NCBI GenBank assembly: GCA_028277405.1 | Contig: JANQGH010000011.1 | Span: 1 to 53,779, forward strand | Direction: 5' to 3' | Length of the DNA: 53,779 nt | From: Alphaproteobacteria bacterium | GTDB lineage: Bacteria > Pseudomonadota > Alphaproteobacteria > DSM-16000 > Inquilinaceae | In this document: positions 42,000-50,020 of the stretch, in pieces | How the letters are laid out: the number at the start of each line of letters is the position of its first letter | How positions within the stretch are numbered: position 1 is the stretch's first letter | The notes under the pieces: generated by a model | Databases searched by the model: none | What the model was told of the DNA's origin: nothing | What the model saw: only the letters and a program-made list of their open reading frames with translations | Position numbers and translations under genes: made by a program

Positions 42000-42908
42000 C
42001 TATTCGGCGGCGTGGGGCAGGCGCAACTGATCCGGGTCGATCGCACCCAGGTTGCTGACCAGCTTGGCCATTTCTGCGGCGAGACCGGGCAAACGCCGAT
42101 TACGGATCAGCCGGGCCTCGTTCATATAGAGCGAGCGGTTGATTTCGACCTGCAGTGCATGGACGCCGGCGTGGGGCTTGCCATAGTGGCGCGTCGTGAA
42201 GCCGCCGGCGTAGGGCGCATTGCGTGTCACCCGATAGCCAGCCGCGCGCAGCCAGGCAGTGGCGACCTCGGTAACCTGCGAGGCACAGGAGCCGCCGTAA
42301 TTGTCGCCCAGCACAAAGTCGACGTCCGACATCATCGCGCCGCTTCTTGAGCCCACAGCCGCCCCGCCGGACGGCATCGAGTGACAGTCGATCAACAGGC
42401 AGTAGCCGAAACGCTGCAGGGTTTGGTCGACCAGATGCCGTAGCGCGGTGTGATAGGGCTGGTAGCAGTCGCGGATGCGCGCCATGGCATCGGCGACACG
42501 CAGGCGGCCGCGATAGATCTCCTGGCCCTGCGCAACGACGCGCGGAATGGTGCCCAGCCCGGCAGCGACCCGGGGCGATCGCACGTTCGCGCGTGGCGGC
42601 AGGGCATCGACGAACATGGCCGGATCCAGTTCCAGCGGCTCGCGATTGGCATCGACGAAGGCGCGCGGAAACAGCGCAAGCACCATCGGCGCGCCCATCT
42701 CGGCCGCCGGGCGGAAGATCTCGTCGATGAAACAGTCTTCCGATCGCCGCAGGTCCAGCCCGGTCAGCCGCGCCTGCTGCAGGAACGATGGGGGATAGAC
42801 GCGGCCGCTGTGCGGCGAGGCCAGGACGACGGGCAGGCGCTGTTCGGACGGCGTGGCCAGCGCGATAATGCCGTCATTCACGGCTTGGCGGACGGAGGCG
42901 GGGGTCAT
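42000..42908 (-). CDS. N-formylglutamate amidohydrolase family protein
   Basis: 302-aa member of the FGase/HutG-like zinc amidohydrolase fold. LPVVLASPHSGRVYPPSF, RSEDCFIDEIF, ALFPRAFVDANREPLELDP, QEIYRGRL and LLIDCHSMPSGG hold the metal and substrate residues. It would release formate (or an acyl group) from N-formyl-L-glutamate, the last step of one histidine-degradation route. No other hut genes are in the window, so a different N-acyl amino acid is possible. ATG 42908 is chosen over 42944. Confidence 0.87.
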   Translation of the reverse strand: MTPASVRQAVNDGIIALATPSEQRLPVVLASPHSGRVYPPSFLQQARLTGLDLRRSEDCFIDEIFRPAAEMGAPMVLALFPRAFVDANREPLELDPAMFVDALPPRANVRSPRVAAGLGTIPRVVAQGQEIYRGRLRVADAMARIRDCYQPYHTALRHLVDQTLQRFGYCLLIDCHSMPSGGAAVGSRSGAMMSDVDFVLGDNYGGSCASQVTEVATAWLRAAGYRVTRNAPYAGGFTTRHYGKPHAGVHALQVEINRSLYMNEARLIRNRRLPGLAAEMAKLVSNLGAIDPDQLRLPHAAE

Positions 42909-43073
42909 GGCCCGATTGTTATGCGATCCGCCGCCCGCTGTCATCGCCCCAATCGCGCCGGCCCGTTATGCGCGGGACGGTGTCGCGGGGCTTGAAGCAT
43001 GCCCGCGACGATGCTATCCCCCTTGCTCCCGAAGCGACGGGGGGCGAAAGACCCCGTTGCCGACGCCGGGTTG

Positions 43074-43148
43074 GGGCGGTTAGCTCAGCGGGAGAGCACT
43101 TCGTTGACATCGAAGGGGTCACTGGTTCAATCCCAGTACCGCCCACCA
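43074..43148 (+). tRNA. tRNA-Val (anticodon GAC)
   Basis: Complete cloverleaf. Acceptor stem GGGCGGT (43074-43080) pairs with ACCGCCC (43138-43144), followed by discriminator A and encoded CCA. The D arm contains TAGCTCAGCGGGAGAGC. The anticodon arm CTTCG-TTGACAT-CGAAG gives GAC. The T arm contains GGTTCAATCCC. It reads GUC/GUU valine codons. Confidence 0.95.
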
Positions 43149-43186
43149 TTCCATCAGGAGTTTAGCCGACGGGTCGCGGCGGTCTG

Positions 43187-43747
43187 TCACCAGTCGCCGG
43201 GATTGTCATAGAGCGTCCGTATTGCCACCGGGCAGGCTTCGATGGGCATCGGATACAGTTGATACTCAGCGGGATCGCCGTCGAGCGTGATGTGGACCCA
43301 ACGATCATCTTCCACGTCCTGGCCGCAGCCACCGTACAGGATCATGCCGAGGTCTGAGTTGGTCAGAACCGCCGTTCCGTCGTCAGCCAGAACGATGCTG
43401 AACAGGCCGCCGTCACAGTCGATCTGACATTCGTAGTAGCCGCCGTCTGCAAACCAGGGGCAGACGCCGGAATTGGCGAAGAACTCGCCATACCTGTCCC
43501 GAAGCGTGGCGCGCACGGTGGTCTCGACCATGGACGGGCCGACATGATCGGGCGGTTCTCCAGAAAAGCCCGCATCCATGACGATCTGCATCTCGACGAC
43601 GGACTGGTCGGGGTGGGCGGCCAGATGGTCGGCGGTGTAGGCGCGCCCGAAGCAAGCCAGGGTGTCATCGGCCAGCTGCGCCGACGCTGCGGTTGAGCCC
43701 ATGACCAGACAGGCCATTCCGACGGCAAGGCTCGCTGCGCGCATCAT
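43187..43747 (-). CDS. Secreted hypothetical protein, cysteine-containing (186 aa)
   Basis: Signal peptide MMRAASLAVGMACLVMGSTAASAQ. The mature domain has several cysteines (LACFGRA, GVCPWF, YYECQIDCDGG, YGGCGQD, EACPV) and acidic stretches, pointing to a periplasmic disulfide-bonded protein. No family recognised. It lies between a tRNA and an orphan LuxR regulator, with 37 bp to the regulator stop. Possibly in the regulator's transcript. Confidence 0.7.
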   Translation of the reverse strand: MMRAASLAVGMACLVMGSTAASAQLADDTLACFGRAYTADHLAAHPDQSVVEMQIVMDAGFSGEPPDHVGPSMVETTVRATLRDRYGEFFANSGVCPWFADGGYYECQIDCDGGLFSIVLADDGTAVLTNSDLGMILYGGCGQDVEDDRWVHITLDGDPAEYQLYPMPIEACPVAIRTLYDNPGDW

Positions 43748-43784
43748 GGGCTTCTCCCGATCAATTGTGGATCTGGCGCCGTGC

Positions 43785-44474
43785 CTACTTGTTCAGGGCG
43801 AGGATTTTCGCGGCCGCCTCGGTGCGGTTGCGCACCCCCATGCGGCGGAAAAGCTGGCTGGCATAGACCTTGATCGTCACCTCGGTCAGGCCGAGGCGGC
43901 TCGCGATCTCCTTGTTCGACAGACCGTGCGAAATGTAGATCGCGACACTTTGCAACCGGGCCGGCATCTGGTTCAGCAACGCGTCCAGTTCGCTGGTGTC
44001 GTCTGAGTCGGACAGCAAGTCCACGGGGGCATAGCGCGCGCCGGTGGTGATCAGCTGCAAGGCCGCCCGTTCGACCTCGGGCTTCAAACGCGCCACCAGC
44101 ACGGAGTGCACCCCCCGCCTGACCAAACGCTGAGTCGCGACCGCATCCGGATAGGTGGTGAACGCAATAACGGCGATTGGGATCGAGAGGTTATCGACGA
44201 CATTCAAGAGGCCATTGAACTGTTGATCCGCGACGTTTGCGACGATGGCCGACGGGGCCTCGGCATCGATGACCCGAAGGGCCGCCTGGATGTCGTCGAC
44301 GGTTTGTATGCTCAACGCTTCGGAATAGCGGTCGACCCAGCGGCCCGGCATGCCCAGCGCCAGCCATGGCGGCGGCAGACCGCCAAACTCTGCGTAGATG
44401 GCGTAGTCCATACGCCCTGGAGTCGGCTGGGTCATGGCGTTGGAACGGCCCCACTGAGAGTCGAAAGGCGACAT
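43785..44474 (-). CDS. LuxR-family regulator with degenerate receiver-like domain
   Basis: 229-aa protein. The C-terminal LuxR helix-turn-helix is clear: MPARLQSVAIYISHGLSNKEIASRLGLTEVTIKVYASQLFRRMGVRNRTEAA. The N-terminal 130 residues have receiver-like periodicity (SAIVANVADQQFNGLLNVV, IPIAVIAFTTYP, LVRRGVHSVLVARL) but I see no clear phospho-Asp in the expected place. No histidine kinase is adjacent, so activation by phosphorylation is unlikely. The start is uncertain: ATG 44474 or the ATG 12 codons later. Confidence 0.82.
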   Translation of the reverse strand: MSPFDSQWGRSNAMTQPTPGRMDYAIYAEFGGLPPPWLALGMPGRWVDRYSEALSIQTVDDIQAALRVIDAEAPSAIVANVADQQFNGLLNVVDNLSIPIAVIAFTTYPDAVATQRLVRRGVHSVLVARLKPEVERAALQLITTGARYAPVDLLSDSDDTSELDALLNQMPARLQSVAIYISHGLSNKEIASRLGLTEVTIKVYASQLFRRMGVRNRTEAAAKILALNK

Positions 44475-44640
44475 CTAAAGCAGACAACAACCTTTTCATG
44501 CAAGCAGGTCATTGTAAAATTTCATGTCGGTTTTATCCGCAATTCATGCGAAAGAATACTCCTTTAGTCGGTCAACTGTAAAGAAGCATGAACAATAGGC
44601 ACTGGTTTGGAAAATAACGAATGTGGCACCATACCAACCG

Positions 44641-44669
44641 TTGACAGCCATGGGGCGCATCCTTATGTT
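44641..44669 (+). promoter_or_regulatory. Sigma-70 promoter for rpmJ
   Basis: TTGACA (44641-44646), 17-bp spacer, TATGTT (44664-44669), giving a start near 44676, about 50 nt before rpmJ. A GCCCGCGA/TCGCGGGC hairpin (44685-44704) with a following CTTTTG lies in the leader and resembles a leaky terminator. Confidence 0.8.
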
Positions 44670-44684
44670 CCCGGCGTCGTTTTC

Positions 44685-44704
44685 GCCCGCGAGCCGTCGC
44701 GGGC
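44685..44704 (+). promoter_or_regulatory. Leader hairpin of rpmJ
   Basis: 8-bp perfect stem with a GCCG tetraloop, followed by CTTTTGTTT, between promoter and start codon. It could attenuate rpmJ transcription. Ribosomal-protein leaders in some bacteria carry such elements; this one is not a match to any I know. Confidence 0.5.
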
Positions 44705-44724
44705 CTTTTGTTTGGTGGTGAGCC

Positions 44725-44850
44725 ATGAAGACCGCTAGTTCGCTGAAGACGCTGAAGTCTCGACATCGTGCCTGCCGCGTGATTCGTCGCAAGGGGCGCG
44801 TGTATGTGATCAACAAGCAGAACCCACGGTTCAAGGCCCGTCAGGGCTGA
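44725..44850 (+). CDS. rpmJ: 50S ribosomal protein L36
   Basis: 41-aa protein starting [18 protein letters not shown] and ending [16 protein letters not shown]. The lack of the zinc-binding CxxC/CxxxH set puts it in the C- (zinc-independent) L36 class, and the length is normal for it. RBS GGTGG at 44714-44718 precedes ATG 44725. Alone, with its own promoter and terminator, as is common for alphaproteobacterial rpmJ. Confidence 0.95.
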   Translation: MKTASSLKTLKSRHRACRVIRRKGRVYVINKQNPRFKARQG

Positions 44851-44876
44851 CCGTTGTGCACCATCGGTTGCACGGG

Positions 44877-44902
44877 ACCGCGCCCTTGAGGCGCGGTTTT
44901 TT
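44877..44902 (+). terminator. Intrinsic terminator of rpmJ
   Basis: 8-bp perfect stem (ACCGCGCC / GGCGCGGT) with 5-nt loop, then a T-run of six, 27 bp after the rpmJ stop. Confidence 0.9.
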
Positions 44903-44989
44903 GTTGGCGACAAGCAGGCTGGCGGGGCGGCAATAATCGCGGCGCCCGACCTCTTGTGAAATTCGGACTGGACAATCGGCCAGACGCCC

Positions 44990-45009
44990 TATAATTGGTA
45001 ATACCAATT
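44990..45009. promoter_or_regulatory. Promoter -10 box overlapping PdhR/GlcC-like operator of glcDEF
   Basis: TATAAT at 44990-44995 overlaps the 17-bp palindrome AATTGGTAATACCAATT (44993-45009; 8-bp arms, 1-nt centre). GntR-FCD regulators such as PdhR and LldR bind AATTGGTNNNACCAATT in E. coli, and PdhR controls glc genes there. The operator sits on the -10, so a repressor would block transcription; the -35 (TGGACA, 15 bp away) is weak. No GntR gene is next to it. Confidence 0.75.
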
Positions 45010-45025
45010 TTTCAGGGAGTGTCCG

Positions 45026-46513
45026 ATGGAAATGCCGGCACCGGATCAAGCAGTGATGGCGCGCCGGCGCGAAATCGCCGATGCGTTGCGCGAGATCGTG
45101 CCGGGCGAGGGCGTCAAGGCCGACGACGATGAACTGCGCGCGTTTGAGAGCGACGGGCTGACCGCCTATCGACAACTGCCGCTGATCGTCGTTTTGCCGG
45201 AGACAACCGAACAGGTGGCCGAGATCCTGCGCTATTGTCAGCGCGAGGGGGTGAAGGTCGTACCGCGCGGGGCCGGCACGTCGCTTTCCGGCGGCGCCTT
45301 GCCCTTGGCCGACGGCATTCTGCTGGGCCTGGGCAAGTTCAACCGGGTGCTGGAGATCGACTTCGAAAACCGCTGCGCGCGTGTGCAGCCTGGCGTGACC
45401 AATCTCGGCATCACGAATGCGGTCCAGCACGCGGGCTTTTATTACGCCCCCGACCCGTCGAGCCAGATCGCCTGCACCATCGGTGGCAATGTCGCGGAGA
45501 ATTCCGGCGGCGTGCATTGCCTCAAATACGGGCTGACGACCAACAATGTGCTTGGCGTCGAGATGGTCACGATGGCGGGCGAGATCGTCCGCATTGGCGG
45601 CAAGCATCTCGATGCCGCCGGCTACGACCTGCTGGGCGTGTTGACCGGGTCCGAGGGGCTGCTGGGCGTGGTCACCGAGGTCACCGTTCGCCTGTTGCGC
45701 AAGCCGGTCAGCCAAAAGGCCCTCTTGATCGGGTTCCCGTCGTCGGAGGCCGGCGGCGACTGTGTCGCCAAAATCATCGCCGCCGGCATCATCCCCGGCG
45801 GTTTGGAGATGATGGACCGGCCGGCGATCCATGCGGCGGAGGATTTCGTCCATGCCGGCTATCCGCTCGACGTCGAGGCGCTGCTGATCGTCGAGTTGGA
45901 CGGGCCGGAGGTCGAGGTCGACGATTTGATCGGCCGGGTGGAGGGCATCGCCGAACAGTGCGGCGCCACCTCCGTGCGGGTCAGCCAGTCGGAGGAAGAG
46001 CGGCTGTCCTTCTGGGCCGGCCGCAAGGCCGCGTTCCCCGCCGTTGGCCGCATCAGCCCCGACTATTACTGCATGGACGGCACCATTCCGCGCAAACAGC
46101 TGCCGCTGGTGTTGCAGCGCATGGCGGAGATGAGCCAGCGCTATGGGCTGCGCGTCGCCAATGTCTTTCATGCCGGCGACGGCAATCTGCACCCGCTGAT
46201 CCTCTATGATGCCAACCAGCCGGGGGAGCTGCATCGGGCCGAGGAGTTCGGCGCGGAGATCCTGAAGCTGTGCGTGGAGGTCGGCGGGGTCTTGACCGGC
46301 GAGCATGGCGTCGGCGTCGAGAAGCGCGATCTGATGGAGGTTCAGTTCAATGAGGTCGACCTGCAAACCCAGCAGCGGCTGAAATGCGCCTTCGATCCCG
46401 ACGGTCTGCTGAACCCGGGCAAGATGTTCCCGCGCCTGCATCGCTGTGCCGAGCTGGGCCGCGTGCATATTCATCGCGGTGAGATGCCGTTCCCCGATTT
46501 GCCCCGGTTCTGA
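45026..46513 (+). CDS. glcD: Glycolate oxidase subunit GlcD (FAD-linked)
   Basis: 495-aa PCMH-type FAD enzyme. LPLIVVLPETTEQVAEILRYCQREGVKVVPRGAGTSLSGGALPLADGILL is the FAD domain start; QPGVTNLGITNAVQHAGFYYAPDPSSQIACTIGGNVAENSGGVHCLKYGLTTNNVLG and HAGDGNLHPLILYD, plus GGVLTGEHGVGVEKR at the C-terminus, are hallmark blocks. It oxidises glycolate (or D-lactate) to glyoxylate with GlcE and GlcF. First gene of the three-gene operon. Confidence 0.95.
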   Translation: MEMPAPDQAVMARRREIADALREIVPGEGVKADDDELRAFESDGLTAYRQLPLIVVLPETTEQVAEILRYCQREGVKVVPRGAGTSLSGGALPLADGILLGLGKFNRVLEIDFENRCARVQPGVTNLGITNAVQHAGFYYAPDPSSQIACTIGGNVAENSGGVHCLKYGLTTNNVLGVEMVTMAGEIVRIGGKHLDAAGYDLLGVLTGSEGLLGVVTEVTVRLLRKPVSQKALLIGFPSSEAGGDCVAKIIAAGIIPGGLEMMDRPAIHAAEDFVHAGYPLDVEALLIVELDGPEVEVDDLIGRVEGIAEQCGATSVRVSQSEEERLSFWAGRKAAFPAVGRISPDYYCMDGTIPRKQLPLVLQRMAEMSQRYGLRVANVFHAGDGNLHPLILYDANQPGELHRAEEFGAEILKLCVEVGGVLTGEHGVGVEKRDLMEVQFNEVDLQTQQRLKCAFDPDGLLNPGKMFPRLHRCAELGRVHIHRGEMPFPDLPRF

Positions 46514-46516
46514 TCC

Positions 46517-47728
46517 GTGTCGCAGACATTGAAGCCGGAGACCGACGGCCAGGTCGTCGACGCGATCGCCTGGGCGGTCTCGGAAGAGAGCCCGCTGGAG
46601 ATTGTCGCCGGGGGCACCAAGCGCGGCCTGGGCCGGCCGTTGCAGACCGCGCACACGGTCGACATGAGCGCCTTGTCCGGCATCAGCCTATACGAGCCGG
46701 AGGAACTGGTGCTTTCGGCCGGTCCAGGCACGCCAGTGGCGGAGATCGAGGCGGCGTTGGCGGACAGCAATCAGCAGCTTGCCTTCGAGCCGGCGGACCT
46801 TGGGCCACTCCTCGGCGCGCCGTCGAACAGCGGCAGCCTGGGGGGCGCGATCGCCGCCAACCTGTCGGGTCCCAGGCGCATCAGCGCCGGCGCCGCGCGC
46901 GACCACCTTTTGGGCCTGCACGGTGTCAGCGGCCGGGGCGAGGCGTTCAAGACCGGTGGTCGGGTGGTGAAGAACGTTACCGGCTACGACCTCTGTAAGC
47001 TGATGACCGGCTCGTTCGGCACCCTGGCGGCATTTACCCAACTGACCGTGAAGGTCCTGCCCAGGGCGGAGCGTGTGCGCACCGTGCTGCTCAAAGGCCT
47101 GTCGCCGGCCGACGCGACCGCCGCTATGTCGAAGGCTCTGCAAGGCCCGCACGAGGTTTCGGGCGCAGCGCATCTGCTAAACGGAACGGCCGGCCGCATT
47201 CCCGTCGACCGTGCTTCGAACGTGGGTGCCTCGGTGACGGCCATACGGGTCGAGGGCTTCGGGCCGTCGGTGGAGCACCGCTGCGGCGCCCTGCGCGCGC
47301 TGCTCGCTTCCTATGGCGATCAGGATGAACTGCATACCGAAAACTCTCGTGCCTTCTGGCGCGCCGTCCGCGACGTTCAGCCGTTTTGGCCGGGCGATGG
47401 GCCCGAGCGAACGGTCTGGCGCATCTCCGTTGCACCGACCGCCGGGCACGTTTTGGCCGACAACATTCTTGGCGCGGTGGACGGTGAGGCGCTGTTCGAC
47501 TGGGGCGGCGGCCTGGTCTGGCTGGCGCTGGCCGAACCGGCGGTTGAAACCGTGCGGGCCGCCGTCGACCACGTTGGCGGCCACGCGACGCTGGTCCGGG
47601 CGGCTGAGCCCGTGCGCGCGGCCGTGCCCGTGTTTCAGCCCCAGCCGGCGCCTCTGGCCGCCTTGTCGCAGCGGATCAAGGACGCTTTCGATCCCAAGGG
47701 CATCTTGAACCCGGGGCGCATGGACTAG
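46517..47728 (+). CDS. glcE: Glycolate oxidase FAD-binding subunit GlcE
   Basis: 403-aa FAD-binding PCMH protein: SPLEIVAGGTKRGLGRPLQTAHTVDMSALSGI, LGAPSNSGSLGGAIAANLSGPRRI, and GGRVVKNVTGYDLCKLMTGSFGTLAAFTQLTVKVLP. GTG 46517 follows the glcD stop by 3 bp. C-terminus DAFDPKGILNPGRMD is typical for flavin oxidases of this class. GlcE is required for the complex together with GlcD. Confidence 0.93.
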   Translation: MSQTLKPETDGQVVDAIAWAVSEESPLEIVAGGTKRGLGRPLQTAHTVDMSALSGISLYEPEELVLSAGPGTPVAEIEAALADSNQQLAFEPADLGPLLGAPSNSGSLGGAIAANLSGPRRISAGAARDHLLGLHGVSGRGEAFKTGGRVVKNVTGYDLCKLMTGSFGTLAAFTQLTVKVLPRAERVRTVLLKGLSPADATAAMSKALQGPHEVSGAAHLLNGTAGRIPVDRASNVGASVTAIRVEGFGPSVEHRCGALRALLASYGDQDELHTENSRAFWRAVRDVQPFWPGDGPERTVWRISVAPTAGHVLADNILGAVDGEALFDWGGGLVWLALAEPAVETVRAAVDHVGGHATLVRAAEPVRAAVPVFQPQPAPLAALSQRIKDAFDPKGILNPGRMD

Positions 47729-47751
47729 CGAGGCGGGGAGGGAACAGGGAC

Positions 47752-49101
47752 ATGCAAACCAACTTCACGCTGGCGCAACTGGCCGATTCCGCCGTCGCGG
47801 AATCCGAAAAGATCCTGCGCACCTGCGTTCATTGCGGCTTCTGCCTGGCGACCTGCCCGACCTACACGCTCTTAGGCGACGAGTTGGACAGCCCGCGCGG
47901 CCGGATCTATCAGATCAAGGACATGCTGGAAAACGAGCGGCCGGCGCCGGACAGCGTGGTGACCCATATTGACCGTTGCTTGTCGTGCCTGTCCTGCATG
48001 ACCACGTGCCCATCGGGTGTGCACTACATGCATCTGGTCGATCACGCCCGCACCTATATCGAGGAAACCCACCGCCGACCCTTTGCCGAACGTGCCTTGC
48101 GCACCATGCTGGCGATCGTGTTGCCGCGCCCGGGGCTGTTCCGCCTGGCGCTGGTCGGCGCCAAGATCGCACGGCCGATCGCCGGCCTGATGCCCGGGCG
48201 GCTGAAGGGCATGATGGCCATGGCGCCCAAGAGGCTGGATGGCCCGAGCCCGGTTGACCGGCCTCAGACAATCCCGGCTGAGGGGCCGCGACGCGCCCGC
48301 GTCGCCTTGCTGAACGGCTGTGCGCAGCAAGTGCTCGACCCCTCCATCAACGAGGCGACGGTGCGGCTGTTGACCCGCCACGGGGTCGAGGTCGTGGTCG
48401 CCAAGGGGGCCGGCTGCTGTGGCGCGTTGACCCATCACATGGGCAAGGAGGACGCGGCCCACCGCGCCGCCAAGGCCAACATCGATGCCTGGTCGCGCGA
48501 ACTGCCGGCGCAGGGCGGCGACGGCTTGGATGCCGTGATCATCAACACCTCCGGCTGCGGCACGACGGTCAAGGATTACGGCTTCATGCTGCGCGACGAC
48601 CCGGCCTATGCCGCCAAGGCGGATGCGATCTCCGGGCTGACCAAGGACATCAGCGAGTTCATGGACAGTTTGGGCCTGATGGAGCCCGTCGAACGGCCGC
48701 CATTGCGCCTGGCGTATCATTCGGCCTGTTCCATGCAGCATGGCCAGCAGATCCGCGCCGAGCCCAAGGCGTTGCTGACCCGCGCCGGCTTCGGCGTGAT
48801 GGACGTGCCGGAAGGCCATCTCTGCTGCGGCTCGGCCGGCACCTACAACCTGATGCAGCCGGAACTGGCCGGGAAGCTGAAGGAACGGAAGGTCGCCAAC
48901 ATCGAAAGCCTGGCGCCCGACGCCGTGGCCACCGGCAATATCGGCTGCATGGCGCAGATCGGCGGCGGCACCGACCTGCCGATCCTCCACACGGTCGCGC
49001 TCTTGGACTGGGCCACCGGCGGCCCGATGCCCGAGGGTCTGGAGCCGGCGATCGACCGCGCCGGCGAGAGGACCCAGGCACAAACGCCCGCTGCGGCTTG
49101 A
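47752..49101 (+). CDS. glcF: Glycolate oxidase iron-sulfur subunit GlcF
   Basis: 449-aa protein with two 4Fe-4S motifs near the N-terminus (CVHCGFCLATCPTY and CLSCLSCMTTCPSG). Two CCG domains follow: NGCAQQVLDPSINEAT with GAGCCGALTHH, and HSACSMQHGQQI with GHLCCGSAGTY. It transfers electrons from GlcDE towards the quinone pool at the membrane. Starts 23 bp after glcE with GGGGAGGG before the ATG. Confidence 0.95.
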   Translation: MQTNFTLAQLADSAVAESEKILRTCVHCGFCLATCPTYTLLGDELDSPRGRIYQIKDMLENERPAPDSVVTHIDRCLSCLSCMTTCPSGVHYMHLVDHARTYIEETHRRPFAERALRTMLAIVLPRPGLFRLALVGAKIARPIAGLMPGRLKGMMAMAPKRLDGPSPVDRPQTIPAEGPRRARVALLNGCAQQVLDPSINEATVRLLTRHGVEVVVAKGAGCCGALTHHMGKEDAAHRAAKANIDAWSRELPAQGGDGLDAVIINTSGCGTTVKDYGFMLRDDPAYAAKADAISGLTKDISEFMDSLGLMEPVERPPLRLAYHSACSMQHGQQIRAEPKALLTRAGFGVMDVPEGHLCCGSAGTYNLMQPELAGKLKERKVANIESLAPDAVATGNIGCMAQIGGGTDLPILHTVALLDWATGGPMPEGLEPAIDRAGERTQAQTPAAA

Positions 49102-49157
49102 TTTCCTCACAACCAGTTTAATTTCCTTCCCACCGGTATCGACCGATACTGGCGGCC

Positions 49158-49751
49158 ATGGGAAGAGGTTTTTGGGCAGTGCCTGATCGCAGCGTGCGGC
49201 TTGGACTGAGCGGGTTCTTGGTGGCCTTGGCGCTTGTCTGGTCCGCCACCGCGACGGCCGACCAGAACGATCCGCGCCTGGACGATCTGTTCGCTTTATT
49301 GGCGGGCAATCTGACAGCGGCGGAGGCCCGTCAGGTCGAGAGCCAAATCTGGCAGATATGGTACGGTTATGACGGCGACAATGAAGAGGTCGATCGCCTG
49401 ATGGCCATGGGCCAGTTCGCCAATCGAAGCGGCTTTATCGATCTCGCTTACACCTTCTATTCTCGAGTCGTGGAGGCCGATCCGGAGTTTGCCGAGGGCT
49501 GGAACCGGCGGGCAACCGTGAACTATTTGCGCGGAGCCCTCGAGGAGTCGCTGGCGGACATCGAGCAAACCTTGGCGCTGGAACCCCGGCATTTCGGTGC
49601 GCTGGCCGGCCGGGGCCTGGTCTATCTGGCGCTCAACGAGCCGGAACTGGCACTGGCCGCCTTCGAAGCGGCGCTGGAGGTCAACCCGCATCTGTCGGGA
49701 GCCCGCGCGAATGCCGAGACGTTGCGCGACCTGGTCGGCGAGGCGATTTAG
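49158..49751 (+). CDS. Secreted TPR-repeat protein
   Basis: 197-aa protein with a signal peptide or anchor (LGLSGFLVALALVWSATATAD) and at least three tetratricopeptide-like helix pairs: FIDLAYTFYSRVVEADPEFAEGWNRRATVNYLRGALEESLADIEQTLALEPRHFGALAGRGLVYLALNEPELALAAFEAALEVNP. TPR proteins mediate protein interactions in the periplasm. Function unknown; it stands between glcF and the repeat-protein pair. Confidence 0.85.
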   Translation: MGRGFWAVPDRSVRLGLSGFLVALALVWSATATADQNDPRLDDLFALLAGNLTAAEARQVESQIWQIWYGYDGDNEEVDRLMAMGQFANRSGFIDLAYTFYSRVVEADPEFAEGWNRRATVNYLRGALEESLADIEQTLALEPRHFGALAGRGLVYLALNEPELALAAFEAALEVNPHLSGARANAETLRDLVGEAI

Positions 49752-49934
49752 ACCAATTCCCCCAAAGGCTGGAAATGGCGGGCGACGAAGCTGCCAGACC
49801 GATAAACGTCGAGTCACACCTTTGATGCGGTTTGGTTATCGATCTTAATCGACACGTTGTTGGACACGTATCCAGCCAAAACCCTAGCATGGCGTCTAAT
49901 TTGCAATCTGAGATAGCGGCTACCTGAGGAAGGT

Positions 49935-49964
49935 GGCGCCGCCGACGCGTAGGCGTCCGGCGCC
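49935..49964. promoter_or_regulatory. Strong hairpin in the leader of the first repeat-protein gene
   Basis: GGCGCCG and GACGC arms pair with their complements (12 bp with a 2-nt bulge and GTAG loop). It lies 57 nt before ATG 50021 and has no T-run. It is too strong to be accidental and may influence mRNA stability or translation. Confidence 0.5.
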
Positions 49965-50020
49965 GGGCAGAACGGGGCATCGCCGCTCCGTGCTCTCGGC
50001 ACTAAGGGGGACAGACGCAG

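Noticed and set aside
42919..43149. 76-codon minus-strand frame over the tRNA
   Set aside because: The frame begins in the antisense of tRNA-Val(GAC), a typical spurious call.
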